DNA of 64,000 nt from UBA6197 sp047638075 (GCF_047638075.1 NZ_JBLJBV010000041.1:1-64000); one strand, 5' to 3'; shown: positions 7,984 through 17,244, counted from the first letter of the stretch. Program-made: numbers and translations. Notes: generated by a model from the letters alone, not told the origin.

Positions 7984-9195
7984 TCACCCCTCTTGGCGGC
8001 CGCGGCCCTGTGATGCGATGATCACGATCAGCATGGTCACGATCTGAAACTGTTGGAATCCGACCACCTCGACCATGCTCATCACGCTTAGAAGCACCAT
8101 CAGCATTGCCGCAAAAAGCGTGTCGGACCGCGTCACTTTAAGCACGCGCCACAGCGCGGTGAAAAGCGCCGTCAAAAAGATCACCACCTGCAACGCGACC
8201 CCGATAGCCCCGATCTCGACCGCGTTCGACAGCCAGGTGTTGTGAAAATGAAACCCGGTCTTTGACGCGATCCCGAATTCGCGCCACATGCTTTCAGCGA
8301 CCGGGTTGCCGACCACCCAGACCGCCTGATACCCCTGCCCACCCAGCGGGTGGCGCGCAAATTCTGATAGCGCGGTCAGCCACAGATAGGTGCGCCCCGT
8401 CAGCGTCACATCCTTGCCGGTCACGTCCAGAACCCAGGCCAAAAGCGCATCCTGGTTCAGCCAGGCAACCAACAGCGCCGCAACGATCGCCAGCACCAAA
8501 AGGCCAAGGGAAAACAGCCGGTACCGCCGATGAAACCGGCGCATCAGGGCAAAGACAAACCCCGCAACAACCGCCATCAGCACCGCCAACAGCCAGCCGA
8601 CCGATTGCGCCCGGGCCAGCAGGATCAGGCCCACCGGCACCGATAGCAGCCCCAAAACCCGCCAAGGGTTGGTTCCATCACGGCCCAAGCCAAGCGCCAG
8701 CCCCGCAATCACGAATAACGCCATCACCTGCGCAAAGGCGTTCTTGCTGCCGTAAATACCCAAAAACCCCCCGCCATCCAGCCGCGCCCGCCCAATGGCG
8801 ACACTGGCCAAGGCCGCCACCGCCAACGCCACAAAGACCGTGCGTAGCAGGGTCTGGGGCGACAGGCGGTTTGCGATGACAAGCGCAACCGCCACCGTCA
8901 CGCCAAGCTGAACCCCATAGCGCAGCGTCAGCGCCGGATAGGCAGACCACAGCACCGTCAGCCCACACCACAGCGGCAACGCCAAAACCCACCCGTCGCG
9001 CCATAGCGCCGCCAGATTGGCATTGGGCCGCCGCACGATCAGCGCCCCGCCAACGCCCAGAAAAAGAAGCGCCCCCACCGCCCCCAGCCGAAACATAAAG
9101 AGCACAGACACAAAGCCCAAAAAGGCCAGCACCGTATTGGGGCAGATCGTGATCGTTCTGATCTGGCGCAGGGGTGCGGCCCGGCCTTGGGTCAT
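7984..9195 (-). CDS. exoQ: ExoQ/Wzy-like exopolysaccharide polymerase (O-antigen ligase superfamily)
   Basis: A 403-residue polytopic membrane protein with about 11-12 hydrophobic helices and a larger periplasmic loop between roughly residues 265 and 330, as in the O-antigen ligase/Wzy superfamily. Within it GRTYLWLTALSEFARHPLGG corresponds to the conserved loop seen in ExoQ relatives (R-x2-W, HP-x-GxG). It would link flipped repeat units into polymer. The start at 9195 gives an ATGA overlap with the exoK-like gene upstream, so the two are co-translated. It ends 3 nt from the convergent exoF end, with no room for a terminator. Polymerase rather than ligase is inferred from the locus. Confidence 0.82.
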   Translation of the reverse strand: MTQGRAAPLRQIRTITICPNTVLAFLGFVSVLFMFRLGAVGALLFLGVGGALIVRRPNANLAALWRDGWVLALPLWCGLTVLWSAYPALTLRYGVQLGVTVAVALVIANRLSPQTLLRTVFVALAVAALASVAIGRARLDGGGFLGIYGSKNAFAQVMALFVIAGLALGLGRDGTNPWRVLGLLSVPVGLILLARAQSVGWLLAVLMAVVAGFVFALMRRFHRRYRLFSLGLLVLAIVAALLVAWLNQDALLAWVLDVTGKDVTLTGRTYLWLTALSEFARHPLGGQGYQAVWVVGNPVAESMWREFGIASKTGFHFHNTWLSNAVEIGAIGVALQVVIFLTALFTALWRVLKVTRSDTLFAAMLMVLLSVMSMVEVVGFQQFQIVTMLIVIIASQGRGRQEG

Positions 9196-9968
9196 TTCTT
9201 GCCTGCCAGTGCGCATAGGATTGAGCCGTCAAATTGGCACGCATCTTGGGGTGCCGTCCAGGCGATCCAGTCAATTTCCATCTGCAAGGGGCGCCCCGGG
9301 TCTTTGAACGGTCCCATCCAATCGGTCAGGGTGCCGCTGCTCCAATGGCTCAGGTATAGCTTTTGCGCGTTCTGCGGCAAGACCTTGCCCGTGGTTTCAT
9401 GCATCAGCGCGCCGTCAATGAACCATCGAATCTGCTCCGGCTCCCAGATCACGGAATAGGTGTGAAACACCTTGTCGGCGGCGGGGGTGACGGGCACGGT
9501 TTGGCCGTTGTGCATCTTGCCGGAAACGAAGGTGTTGAAGCTGACCTTGCCGGGGTCGCGGGTCAGGATTTCAACGTCAATCTCATCATGCGGCTTTTTG
9601 TGAACCTCACCGATGTAGGTGAAAAGTGCCGCGTTGACGCCTGAGGCGCGGTCAGTGCGAATCCGGGCCTCGAACGTGCCGTATTGGTGGGTTTTCTTCG
9701 TCTGCACCTCGCCGCAGATATAGGGGCGATCCTTGTTGCCGGTGGATCGCACCATCAGCACCAGCTTGCCCTCGCGTAGCTTGACGGCATCGCGCGACCA
9801 CCAGCAATTTTGGTGCGCGCCGTTCGTCCACCCGTCTGACACATACCAGCGCGATCCGTCAAACCGCTCAAATGGGTCAAAAAAACTACCCTCGGCCGCC
9901 GCCCCGCTGGCCAAATTCAGCCCGACCAACGCTGCCAGAACGGCCCCCATCATTTTTCGCAATGCCAA
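9192..9968 (-). CDS. exoK: ExoK-like secreted beta-glucanase, glycoside hydrolase family 16
   Basis: A 258-residue protein with a signal peptide (MALRKMMGAVLAALVG, cleavage likely after ASGAAA near residue 26). It carries a GH16 laminarinase/lichenase fold with the catalytic motif HDEIDVEIL at about residue 128: the first Glu is the nucleophile and the last Glu the acid/base (ExDxxE). The C-terminal MEIDWIAW segment is also typical. In rhizobia ExoK cleaves nascent succinoglycan to set chain length; the same role is inferred here from its coupling to the polymerase gene. Its length matches ExoK (about 270 aa). The 186 bp ahead of it also carry the promoter for the divergent GT2 gene. Confidence 0.9.
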   Translation of the reverse strand: MALRKMMGAVLAALVGLNLASGAAAEGSFFDPFERFDGSRWYVSDGWTNGAHQNCWWSRDAVKLREGKLVLMVRSTGNKDRPYICGEVQTKKTHQYGTFEARIRTDRASGVNAALFTYIGEVHKKPHDEIDVEILTRDPGKVSFNTFVSGKMHNGQTVPVTPAADKVFHTYSVIWEPEQIRWFIDGALMHETTGKVLPQNAQKLYLSHWSSGTLTDWMGPFKDPGRPLQMEIDWIAWTAPQDACQFDGSILCALAGKK

Positions 9969-10153
9969 AACATTCCCTTTCGTGCTGCCGCGTGGCCACT
10001 GGTCGCATATTGGCCGATGTCGTGTTAGCCTAACAGACGCAAACCCGTTTCATGGGCGAAACTCGGCCTAAACCCCCGGCGGATTCGGGTTTGGTCAAGA
10101 CGCGGGGCGTGCAAGGTCTGTATATTGCTAAGACAAAGGGGGCCGCCCGATTC

Positions 10154-11440
10154 ATGACTGACCACCCCCAGCAAAAGACACCGCCCCCCCTTGTCACGGT
10201 GATCATGGCCAATTTCCGCGGCGCGCAGCACATTGAGGCCGCCATGCATGCGGTGCTGCGCCAGTCGCACGAACAGATTGAGCTGATTGTATCGGATGAT
10301 GCCTCTGATGATGATAGCTACGCCATCGTCACACACATAGCCGCCACCGATCCGCGTGTCCGGCTGATCACCGCGCAAACCCGGGGTGGCCCGGCGCGCG
10401 CGCGCAATGGCGCGCTTGCGGTGGCGCGGGGCGAATGGATCGCCATCGTTGATGCCGATGATCTGGTGCATCCTGAACGCATCATGCGGATGCTGGACGC
10501 GGCAGCGGCGCTTGGCGCGGATATGGTGGCCGATGATATGATGCCCTTTGGCAATCTGGCGGCAACGGCGCAGGGCACCCTTTACGGTGCCACCCTTGCC
10601 CAAGGCCCGCGCACCATAACCGCCGCCGATATGATCGCCTCGCCCCCGCTGGGCTATCTGAAACCGCTGATCCGCCGCACCACCTTGGGCGCGCTGCGCT
10701 ATGATGAAAGCCTGCACAACGGCGAGGATTTCGACCTTTATCTGCGGCTTTTGCTGAAGGGCGCGCGTTTGGTCCTGTTGCCGCAGCCGACCTATCTTTA
10801 CCGTCGCCACGCGTCATCAACCTCGCATCGGCTGTCTGCCGGGGTGCTGCAACCGCTGCTGGCGGCGCATGATCGGCTGACCCCCACGTCGCCCGAAATT
10901 GCCGCCCTTCTGGGAAGGCGGCGCAAGGGGCTGGTCCGGTCGCTGCGCTACGCCCGGCTTGTCGATGCGGTCAAAGCCCGTAATCGGGTGGGCGCGCTGT
11001 GGCTTTTGCTAAAGCACCCGGTTCTTGTGGCGGATCTGGCCGAAAGCCTGCGCGACAGGCGCCGCCGCCACGCCGCGACCCCTGCTGATACCGCGCCCCC
11101 TACCGGCCCGATCGTGCTGGCCGCGCCGGATGATGCGCGCCTTGCCCAAGGGTCATTGGCAAAGGCCACTTTGATTGCTGTGGGCCGCGCCCCCTCAGAT
11201 GGCCAATACCCTGATGACACCGCCCTAGCCGCGCAGCTTTGCCGCCTTCATGCCTATGCCGCCCCGGATGTCACCGCGATTGGCCTGACCGGGCTGCGCG
11301 GCCTTGGCTATCTGCCCGGCTGGCACAGTCTTTCGGTTTTGCTGACGCCCGAAGAGGCAGCGATTGCCGGCGCCCTTTTGCCCAAAGACATAACCCCGGT
11401 GATCGCGCCCTATCCCGCCACGTCCAAAAGCAGCCGGTAG
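10154..11440 (+). CDS. Glycosyltransferase family 2, ExoO-like
   Basis: A 428-residue inverting GT-A transferase. The start was set at ATG 10154 (MTDHPQQKTPPPLVTVIMAN) because AAGGGGG lies ~12 nt upstream and the longer frame has an implausible N-terminus. The GT2 core is clear: ELIVSDDASDDDS near residue 45, WIAIVDADDL with the DxD metal site near 100, and GYLKPLIRR with NGEDFDLYLRLLLKGA near 180-215. The final ~130 residues after RDRRRRHAATP have no match I recognise and may be a separate module. It resembles the neighbouring ExoO homologue (shared YLKPLI/FLKPLL and GED-(F/Y)D motifs), so the pair looks paralogous. Sugar and linkage are unknown. Confidence 0.85.
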   Translation: MTDHPQQKTPPPLVTVIMANFRGAQHIEAAMHAVLRQSHEQIELIVSDDASDDDSYAIVTHIAATDPRVRLITAQTRGGPARARNGALAVARGEWIAIVDADDLVHPERIMRMLDAAAALGADMVADDMMPFGNLAATAQGTLYGATLAQGPRTITAADMIASPPLGYLKPLIRRTTLGALRYDESLHNGEDFDLYLRLLLKGARLVLLPQPTYLYRRHASSTSHRLSAGVLQPLLAAHDRLTPTSPEIAALLGRRRKGLVRSLRYARLVDAVKARNRVGALWLLLKHPVLVADLAESLRDRRRRHAATPADTAPPTGPIVLAAPDDARLAQGSLAKATLIAVGRAPSDGQYPDDTALAAQLCRLHAYAAPDVTAIGLTGLRGLGYLPGWHSLSVLLTPEEAAIAGALLPKDITPVIAPYPATSKSSR

Positions 11441-12396
11441 CCGTCATCGCGCAGCCCGTCGCGGTCACGCCGCAACGGTTGCAGCTTATCGCGCGCGACC
11501 CCCCGCACGATGGCGGCCAGACGCCCGCCCCCGCCCATGGCATATTTCATCGCGGCGGCCAGACCCTCCTGCGCCTTGCGGTCCAGAAACACCCGGTGAT
11601 CCAGCTTGGCGCGCACCTCGGCCCGGTAGGCGCGCATCGCGGCCTTTGTCACCGCATCCGCCTTCGCCTCATGGCGCGCGATGGCGGTATCAAGCGCGCC
11701 CAGATCAACGGTAGAGTGGCGCGCGCTTAACGAATTGCTACGCACGATCGCACCGTACCCAGCCTGCCGCGTGATCCGAAACCGCGCACCCGCCAGCAGC
11801 ATGCGCACATAGAAATCATAATCCTCGCCCAACCGAAGCGTCCCGTCATAGCCAAGGCCGTGCCGCAAAAGAAATGCCCGCGACAAAAGCGGTTTCAAAA
11901 ACCCCATTTCACCGCGTGTATGATGGGCCGAGGCCAGATTGCCCCGAATGAAGCTGGCCGCATCAATCGCCTCAAACCCGCGCCCTACCCCCGGAAGCGA
12001 CGCAAAATCAAGCGTCTCTGCCCCCCTTTCGGTGACAAAGGCGACATTGTCCGCGATCATGTCCCACCCCGGTTCAGCCAACAGCCGCGCCAGACGGCCG
12101 GGCGCAAAGAAATCGTCAGAATCCAGAAGGGCCAACACCTCGCCCGTCGCAACCTTTAGCGCGCGATTGCGCGCCCCGGCCGGCCCCACGTTCGTCTCAA
12201 GTGCGACCAGCCGCACCCGGTCATCGCGCGCCGCCCAGCCCGCGACACAGGCCCGGGTATCGTCGCCCGAGGCATCGTCAACCACAACTATTTCGGATGT
12301 TTCAGGTTGCGCCAGCGCCGAGGCGATCGCCCGCCCTATTGTCGGCGCGCAATCATGCGCGGCAATAAGAACACTGACCGTGGGCCTGCGCATCAT
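11410..12396 (-). CDS. exoO: Glycosyltransferase family 2, ExoO-like succinoglycan glucosyltransferase
   Basis: A 328-residue GT2 transferase. The ATG-ATG pair at 12396/12393 follows GGGGCAGG, so the longer frame to 12429 was not used. Motifs are VSVLIAAHDCAPTIG at the N-terminus, EIVVVDDASGDDT (~45), VLALLDSDDFF with the DxD site (~95), and GEDYDFYVRMLLAGARF (~200). In Sinorhizobium ExoO adds a beta-1,6 glucose in the side chain of the octasaccharide. That exact activity is inferred from similarity and locus. Its 3' end overlaps the convergent GT2 gene by 31 nt, an unusually deep tail-to-tail overlap that leaves no space for terminators. Confidence 0.8.
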   Translation of the reverse strand: MMRRPTVSVLIAAHDCAPTIGRAIASALAQPETSEIVVVDDASGDDTRACVAGWAARDDRVRLVALETNVGPAGARNRALKVATGEVLALLDSDDFFAPGRLARLLAEPGWDMIADNVAFVTERGAETLDFASLPGVGRGFEAIDAASFIRGNLASAHHTRGEMGFLKPLLSRAFLLRHGLGYDGTLRLGEDYDFYVRMLLAGARFRITRQAGYGAIVRSNSLSARHSTVDLGALDTAIARHEAKADAVTKAAMRAYRAEVRAKLDHRVFLDRKAQEGLAAAMKYAMGGGGRLAAIVRGVARDKLQPLRRDRDGLRDDGYRLLLDVAG

Positions 12397-12412
12397 CCTG
12401 CCCCGCCTTGAA

Positions 12413-12712
12413 TTATTTGGGCGCCACATTGTTGCCGTTCAGGGCGTTGGCGCCCCCGTGCCCGTGATCCGTTTTTGTGCGGTTACGGCGCAGTTTTCTG
12501 GCGCGCGCCGCGCTGACAACCATCAACACACCCACATAAAGCAGTTGCGACACGATCATGACACTAACGGCAAGACCGACACAGGACCAAAAGCCAAGAC
12601 CAGCCACAGCGCCGACAATACCCGCCGTGAACGACGCGATGAACATGCCAATCGCAAAAGCGCCTATACCCACAGTTCCGGTACTTTCCCCGCTAAAATC
12701 ATCATCTTCCAT
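12413..12712 (-). CDS. Small two-helix membrane protein of unknown function between exoP and exoO
   Basis: A 99-residue protein with an acidic start (MEDDDFSGES), two strongly hydrophobic segments at ~17-40 (FAIGMFIASFTAGIVGAVAG) and ~43-67 (CVGLAVSVMIVSQLLYVGVL), and a basic tail RARKLRRNR. This topology fits an inner-membrane protein with a positively charged cytoplasmic end. It ends 17 nt before exoO on the same strand, so it is probably cotranscribed. I do not recognise a family, and no strong Shine-Dalgarno is visible before the ATG at 12712. Coding is supported by the clean membrane topology and the position inside the operon. An accessory role for the ExoP/ExoQ export complex is a guess. 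Confidence 0.55.
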   Translation of the reverse strand: MEDDDFSGESTGTVGIGAFAIGMFIASFTAGIVGAVAGLGFWSCVGLAVSVMIVSQLLYVGVLMVVSAARARKLRRNRTKTDHGHGGANALNGNNVAPK

Positions 12713-12930
12713 GGTAGTGCGTCAAGAACGGCTGTCAATCACGCAAAACGCCCTATCCAATTGTTTTCGTGCGCAATTTAACGAATACCTGCGCACAGTC
12801 AAGCGCGCGTGCCCCCTGTTGCAACTGCTGTCATGATCACATCCGAATGAGGCATTGCCGAGGCGATTGCGAAAATTTCTGCCATTGTGACAAATTTCCG
12901 CCTTTGCCACGGTCACCCCCCACGGGCGCA
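12713..12930. other. 218-bp AT-richer gap between exoP and the small membrane gene
   Basis: No gene was recognised. The composition is AT-richer than its neighbours, which fits a promoter for the exoO-side operon on the minus strand. No symmetric operator or terminator could be identified. Confidence 0.3.
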
Positions 12931-15261
12931 TCACTCAAAATACGGGGCCAATTCCTCGTCAAAGGATTCGACCTGCGCGGGGCCGACATAATTTTTCAGC
13001 TCTCGCATATCGACATCGCCCAACACCATGCCCAACACCCGCGATGACAGTTCCGGCTCTTGCTCCAGGGTTTCGCTGATCAGGCCATAGGGGGTCTTGC
13101 CCCATAGCGCCAACAAGACGACCTGATCAACCAGCGCAATCAGCTCTCTTGCGTCCACCACCGGGCCCAGCGGGCCAAGATCCACGACCACATGACTATA
13201 TTCGCGCGCCGCGGCGATCAGGAATTCGCGCATCATACGCGATGACAGCACATCGGCAGGGTGCGATAGGGTCGCTTTTCCCGACCAGCCGATTGCCTCG
13301 ACATTCGTCCCCGCAATGCTGACGCGGCAATCGCGCCAATCGGCACTGCCCTCGATGACTTCCGCAAGATCACCTTTGGCACCCAGCCCCAGCAGACGGC
13401 TTAGCTGCTGGCTACGGGGGTCGCCATCAATCAACAGCACATTATGCGACGAAACCGACAGTATCCCGGCCAGATCAGCCGCCAGCGCCGTCTTGCCCAC
13501 GCCCGGCAAAATGGAGGTGACGCCAATCACCGTTCCACCCTGCCCGGGCAATACGGTCGACGAAATATGGCGAATGGTGCGCAGGGTTTCGCTGTAACGG
13601 GTTCGGGGCGCGGTGATATGCGCCAGCGGATACTGAATCAGTTGCGCCCCCATAGCCGCCGTGTCCTTTGCAGACTCGGGTGCCGCCTCATAGTTGCGTC
13701 CGGCAACGGGCAAAGGCGGCAGATACCCCAGAAACCTGAGCTTCAGGCCATCGGTCACATCTGCGGCGGTGCGCACATACCTTTCGCGCCATTCGCGCAA
13801 TCCGGCATGCGCCAGCCCGGCCATCAGGCCCAGCACGATCATCAGCGCCAGCACCCTTTTGGCCGAGGGCGACGCCGCCCCGCGCGGAATTTCCGCAGGG
13901 GTCAGCACCCGGATCTGACTGCCCGAATAAAGGCGTAGCTGCTCGGCCCCCTGAAACTGGCTCAGGAACGTCTCATATAGCCGCATCAGCGTGTCTGTTC
14001 GCTGCTTCAACAGGCGATATTCAATCTGTGCGCGCAACGCCTCTGAGTTTTCCTCGTTCAGCGGCACGATCGCGTCGCGCAAGGATGCCACGCGGGCCTC
14101 GGCCACCGCCAGCTCGCCTCGGGCGACCTCGGCCTGGCGTTCCATCTCGGCGTAAAGGCGTTGCGCGGATTGTTCGATCTGTGCATCCAGAACCGCTATC
14201 TGCGGATGGTCCGCACCAAAGTTGCGCATGACGCCATCCCGGCGTTGGGTCAGGGTCGACAGGGCCTGCCCCATCTCGGTCAGACGGGTATCGCCGGGTA
14301 GGCTTAGCCGGCCCCCCGCGCCACCCGTTAGGGCCGCCACCCCGCGCGCCAGGGCCCCGTCATAGCTGGCCACCAGGGCGCGGCTGCGGGCAGCCTCGGC
14401 CCGCGCCATCGAAAGTTCGGCGTTCAGGCGGTTCAGGTTTTCTTCGGTGATCAGCCGGTCGCCGGTGGCGACAAGACCGGCCTTGGCGCGGAAGGTCTCG
14501 GCATCCATCGCGGCCTTTCGGGCGTCGGTTTCAAGATCGGCCAGCCGGGTTTGCAAAAACTTCGTCGTGCGTGTCGTCGCCTCGAACGTCGTGCTTAGCT
14601 GATCCGAGGTATAGGCTTCGGTATAGGCGTTGACAATCTGCGCTGCCAACGCGGGGTCATGCGACTCGAACTCGATCTGCAGGGCGGTGCTGCGGCCGAT
14701 CCGCTCGATGATCAGGTCACCTTGCAGGCTGCGCGCCGCCTTATCCCGTAGCGCCTGATCGGCGGCATCCGCTGACCCGCCAGTGCCGGGGCCAAAATCG
14801 GGCTTTGGCGACAACATATCCAGCGCGGCCCGAACCGTCCCGGTCAGCGTATGCAAGGTGCGCGATGCCAGCGACGCAGGCGGCGTCATGAACGCCGCTT
14901 TTTCGCGCAGCGCAAGGATATCATCAACCCGCAACGCCAGATCGCGTGACCGGAAAACCTGCTGGGCCGTTTCCACCGACGCATCCGAGACGGTTTCCGT
15001 CACCGCCACGTTATCAACCTGTCCCGTGGACTGCCCCGCCAGAAGAACCGTCGCGGCCGCACGATAGCTGGGCGGGGTCGTTGCCAGATAGACCAGGCCC
15101 AGCACACAGAACCCGGCGATCCACAATAGCAAGACCCGCCGCTGACGGCGCGCCGCCTGCGCAAGTTTGCCAAAGTCAATCAAGACATCACCGCCGCCGG
15201 GCTGCGGGTTGGCGGTATTTCTTGTGTCGCTATCCGACATTCTGAATCGAAAATCACTCAT
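12931..15261 (-). CDS. exoP: ExoP-like polysaccharide co-polymerase / BY-kinase (Wzz-Wzc family)
   Basis: A 776-residue inner-membrane protein. The frame is open to 15744, but the true start is ATG 15261, overlapping the exoM stop by 8 nt. Segments: Wzz-type N-terminus with TM1 (~LLLWIAGFCVLGLVYLATT, residues 35-55); long periplasmic coiled coil (~150-430) of GumC/ExoP type; TM2 (~VLALMIVLGLMAGLAHAGL) preceded by the Pro-containing TPAEIPRGAASPS; cytoplasmic BY-kinase-like domain with Walker A PGVGKTALA, Walker A' LLIDGDPRS and Walker B VVVDLGPLGP. The kinase motifs are atypical (DGDPR instead of DADLR), and the last 25 residues hold only two tyrosines. It would set chain length together with ExoQ and ExoF. 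Its length matches ExoP (about 786 aa). Confidence 0.88.
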   Translation of the reverse strand: MSDFRFRMSDSDTRNTANPQPGGGDVLIDFGKLAQAARRQRRVLLLWIAGFCVLGLVYLATTPPSYRAAATVLLAGQSTGQVDNVAVTETVSDASVETAQQVFRSRDLALRVDDILALREKAAFMTPPASLASRTLHTLTGTVRAALDMLSPKPDFGPGTGGSADAADQALRDKAARSLQGDLIIERIGRSTALQIEFESHDPALAAQIVNAYTEAYTSDQLSTTFEATTRTTKFLQTRLADLETDARKAAMDAETFRAKAGLVATGDRLITEENLNRLNAELSMARAEAARSRALVASYDGALARGVAALTGGAGGRLSLPGDTRLTEMGQALSTLTQRRDGVMRNFGADHPQIAVLDAQIEQSAQRLYAEMERQAEVARGELAVAEARVASLRDAIVPLNEENSEALRAQIEYRLLKQRTDTLMRLYETFLSQFQGAEQLRLYSGSQIRVLTPAEIPRGAASPSAKRVLALMIVLGLMAGLAHAGLREWRERYVRTAADVTDGLKLRFLGYLPPLPVAGRNYEAAPESAKDTAAMGAQLIQYPLAHITAPRTRYSETLRTIRHISSTVLPGQGGTVIGVTSILPGVGKTALAADLAGILSVSSHNVLLIDGDPRSQQLSRLLGLGAKGDLAEVIEGSADWRDCRVSIAGTNVEAIGWSGKATLSHPADVLSSRMMREFLIAAAREYSHVVVDLGPLGPVVDARELIALVDQVVLLALWGKTPYGLISETLEQEPELSSRVLGMVLGDVDMRELKNYVGPAQVESFDEELAPYFE

Positions 15262-16240
15262 ACCTATCGGAACCTTTGGGCGTGTTTGGGGCCATTGGCG
15301 GGCGGTCAGTCTGACCTGTATCCGGCGCACCGTAAATGCTTGGCTGCGCCAACCCCACCAAATTCGCCATGACACCAACGTGAAGTGCTGCGCGCACGAT
15401 ATTGCCGTTTCTGGCCTTTGCTGACGGGAATTGCACCGTAGCGGCCGCCATGCACCATGCGGCCTTGGCCAGCGCCACGGCAAACCGCGCCGCCTTGGCG
15501 GTTGGCGTAGCGTCCGCATAGTGCAGGCTGGCATAGGTCTGGCCCATGCGGTAGCGACGGCGCAGCAGCCAGCCCAGACGCGCGCGGGCGTCGGGCACCT
15601 CTTCGCTAACCAGCGCGTCCCTGGCGAAAGACAGCCGGGCGCCTCGGCTGCGGGCCGCCTCAAACCAGGCGCTGTCTTCGCCGCCCGACCGCCCGCGCGC
15701 CGGATCAAAGCGCAGGCCCGCAAACGCAGGCGCCGCGCAATCAATCATCGCATTGCAGCTATGGCCCGCAATGGGGCGCCCATCAGGCCCGGTTTCGGGC
15801 CAGGTATCATGCGCCCGCGCCGCCTGCATCCATTCTGGCGCGCCGGGGCGATAGGTTGCCCGCACCGGCCCCATCACCGCATCGGCCCGGTCTTCGGTCA
15901 TCCGCGCATCCAGCCGCGCAAGCCAGTCCGGCGCTGCAATCTCATCATCATCAATAAACGCAAGCCGCGCCGCGCCGGCCCGCTCAGCGGCCTCCAGAAT
16001 GGCGTTGCGCGCAACCGCGATATTGCGCGCCGGGGCATGCAGATATTCCACCCCGTGGGCCGTGCGGGCGGCGAATTTCGCCACCAACCCCGCCGCAGTC
16101 GGGCTGTCGTCATTATCGGCCACAATGATCCGCAGCGCCGCACCCTTTGGCACATGCTGCCGGGCGAGGCTGCCGAGCGTATCAGCCAGCGTTTCGCGCC
16201 GAAAGGTGCAGACCCCGATGGCGATCAAACGGGCGCTCAT
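15254..16240 (-). CDS. exoM: ExoM-like glycosyltransferase family 2
   Basis: A 328-residue GT2 enzyme. The start at ATG 16240 forms an ATGA overlap with exoA; the upstream frame extension to 16621 is antisense-like and was discarded. Motifs: IAIGVCTFRRETLADTLGSL at the N-terminus, IIVADNDDSPTA (~38), ARNIAVARNAILEAA (~70) and LAFIDDDEIAAPDWL with the DDD/DxD site (~95). A C-terminal hydrophobic stretch (AVALAKAAWCMAAA) could associate with the membrane. In succinoglycan synthesis ExoM adds the fourth sugar (beta-1,4 glucose). It sits in the colinear run exoL-exoA-exoM-exoP, every junction of which overlaps. Confidence 0.85.
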   Translation of the reverse strand: MSARLIAIGVCTFRRETLADTLGSLARQHVPKGAALRIIVADNDDSPTAAGLVAKFAARTAHGVEYLHAPARNIAVARNAILEAAERAGAARLAFIDDDEIAAPDWLARLDARMTEDRADAVMGPVRATYRPGAPEWMQAARAHDTWPETGPDGRPIAGHSCNAMIDCAAPAFAGLRFDPARGRSGGEDSAWFEAARSRGARLSFARDALVSEEVPDARARLGWLLRRRYRMGQTYASLHYADATPTAKAARFAVALAKAAWCMAAATVQFPSAKARNGNIVRAALHVGVMANLVGLAQPSIYGAPDTGQTDRPPMAPNTPKGSDRYE

Positions 16241-17244
16241 GGTGCGGCCCTTTGCGCGGGGGCACGCCGGAAAAGCCCTGTCCAGAACCCGAACGACCAC
16301 GCCAGATGCATCAGCGCCGCAACCCCCCCGGCGGCAAGGCCGGTCCAGCCGTGCCCCCGCAAAGCCAGCGCCAGACCACCCCCCAGACAGCCCGCCAACC
16401 ACACCGCCGCAGGCAGCGCAAACATCGGATGCACAAAGCCCAGCACGGCCAGTAGAACCGCAGGCACCACAGCAATCACCACCGCTTGCCGCATCCGGGG
16501 GCGTATCTGGTGCTTGATCAGCGTCTGCGCCCGGCCGCGCCCGAAATTGCGATACTGACGTATCAGCGAAAAGGCGGTATCGCGCGGCAGATAATCCAGC
16601 CCGGTGCGCCCCGTCAGCCATATCTTCCCGCCCGCCGCCCCAAGGCGCAAATCCAGCTCGGCATCCTCATTATGCGAAAACGCCGGGTCATAGCCGCCAA
16701 CCGCGCGAAACGCACTGACCCGCATCAGCGCGTGATGCCCATGGTCCACCACCTTGCCCGCCGCCCCGATGCGGTGCGCCGCGCCGCCGTTACCGATCCG
16801 CGTGTTCTGCGCCAACGCCACCGCGCGCTGAAACGGCGTTCGCCCAACCGCGCGCATCGCCACCACGACACTATCCGCGCCGGTAACTGCGGCCTCGTTC
16901 AGCAGGACATCGCAATAATCGCCGGGATAAACCGCATGGGCATCAACCCGGATCAACCATTCCGCGGCATCGCCAAACCGCTGCACCGCAAGGTTGACCG
17001 CGGCACCTTGGATGCGCGCCGGGTTATCCAGCAGGTGCAGCGCGCCATTGGGCAGCGTTGCTGCGCCAACAATAGGGCGCGTCGCGTCTGACGATCCGCC
17101 ATCCACCACGATCACGCTGACATCGCGCGCCGCCACCGCTGCGTGCTGGCAAAACGGGCGCAACCCCTCGATCACCGCGCCGATATGCGCCGCCTCGTTC
17201 AGCGTCGGGATGACGATCAGCACTTTGCCCGGCCCCACGTTCAT
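16237..17244 (-). CDS. exoA: ExoA-like beta-1,3-glucosyltransferase (GT2) with C-terminal membrane segments
   Basis: A 335-residue enzyme, matching ExoA (about 330 aa). ATG 17244 overlaps the exoL stop (ATGA). Motifs: VLIVIPTLNEAAHIGAVIEG at the N-terminus, VIVVDGGSSDAT (~48), IQGAAVNLAVQRFG (~80), AEWLIRVDAHAVYPGDY with the DAH metal site (~100), and GGYDPAFSHNEDAELDLRL (~195). RQYRNFGRGRAQTL corresponds to the QxxRW-like element. Two or three hydrophobic helices fill the last ~90 residues. ExoA adds the second sugar, onto the lipid-linked galactose, at the cytoplasmic face. Recognition is strong, but the linkage is inferred. Confidence 0.88.
   Translation of the reverse strand: MNVGPGKVLIVIPTLNEAAHIGAVIEGLRPFCQHAAVAARDVSVIVVDGGSSDATRPIVGAATLPNGALHLLDNPARIQGAAVNLAVQRFGDAAEWLIRVDAHAVYPGDYCDVLLNEAAVTGADSVVVAMRAVGRTPFQRAVALAQNTRIGNGGAAHRIGAAGKVVDHGHHALMRVSAFRAVGGYDPAFSHNEDAELDLRLGAAGGKIWLTGRTGLDYLPRDTAFSLIRQYRNFGRGRAQTLIKHQIRPRMRQAVVIAVVPAVLLAVLGFVHPMFALPAAVWLAGCLGGGLALALRGHGWTGLAAGGVAALMHLAWSFGFWTGLFRRAPAQRAAP

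Noticed and set aside
15262..15744. Extension of exoP upstream of ATG 15261
   Set aside because: The extra ~160 residues are Arg/Ala-rich, overlap exoM coding sequence and lack any export or membrane logic.
15431..16558. 375-codon plus-strand open frame
   Set aside because: It lies antisense to exoM and exoA, is Arg/Pro/His-rich without motifs, and arises from high-GC codon bias.
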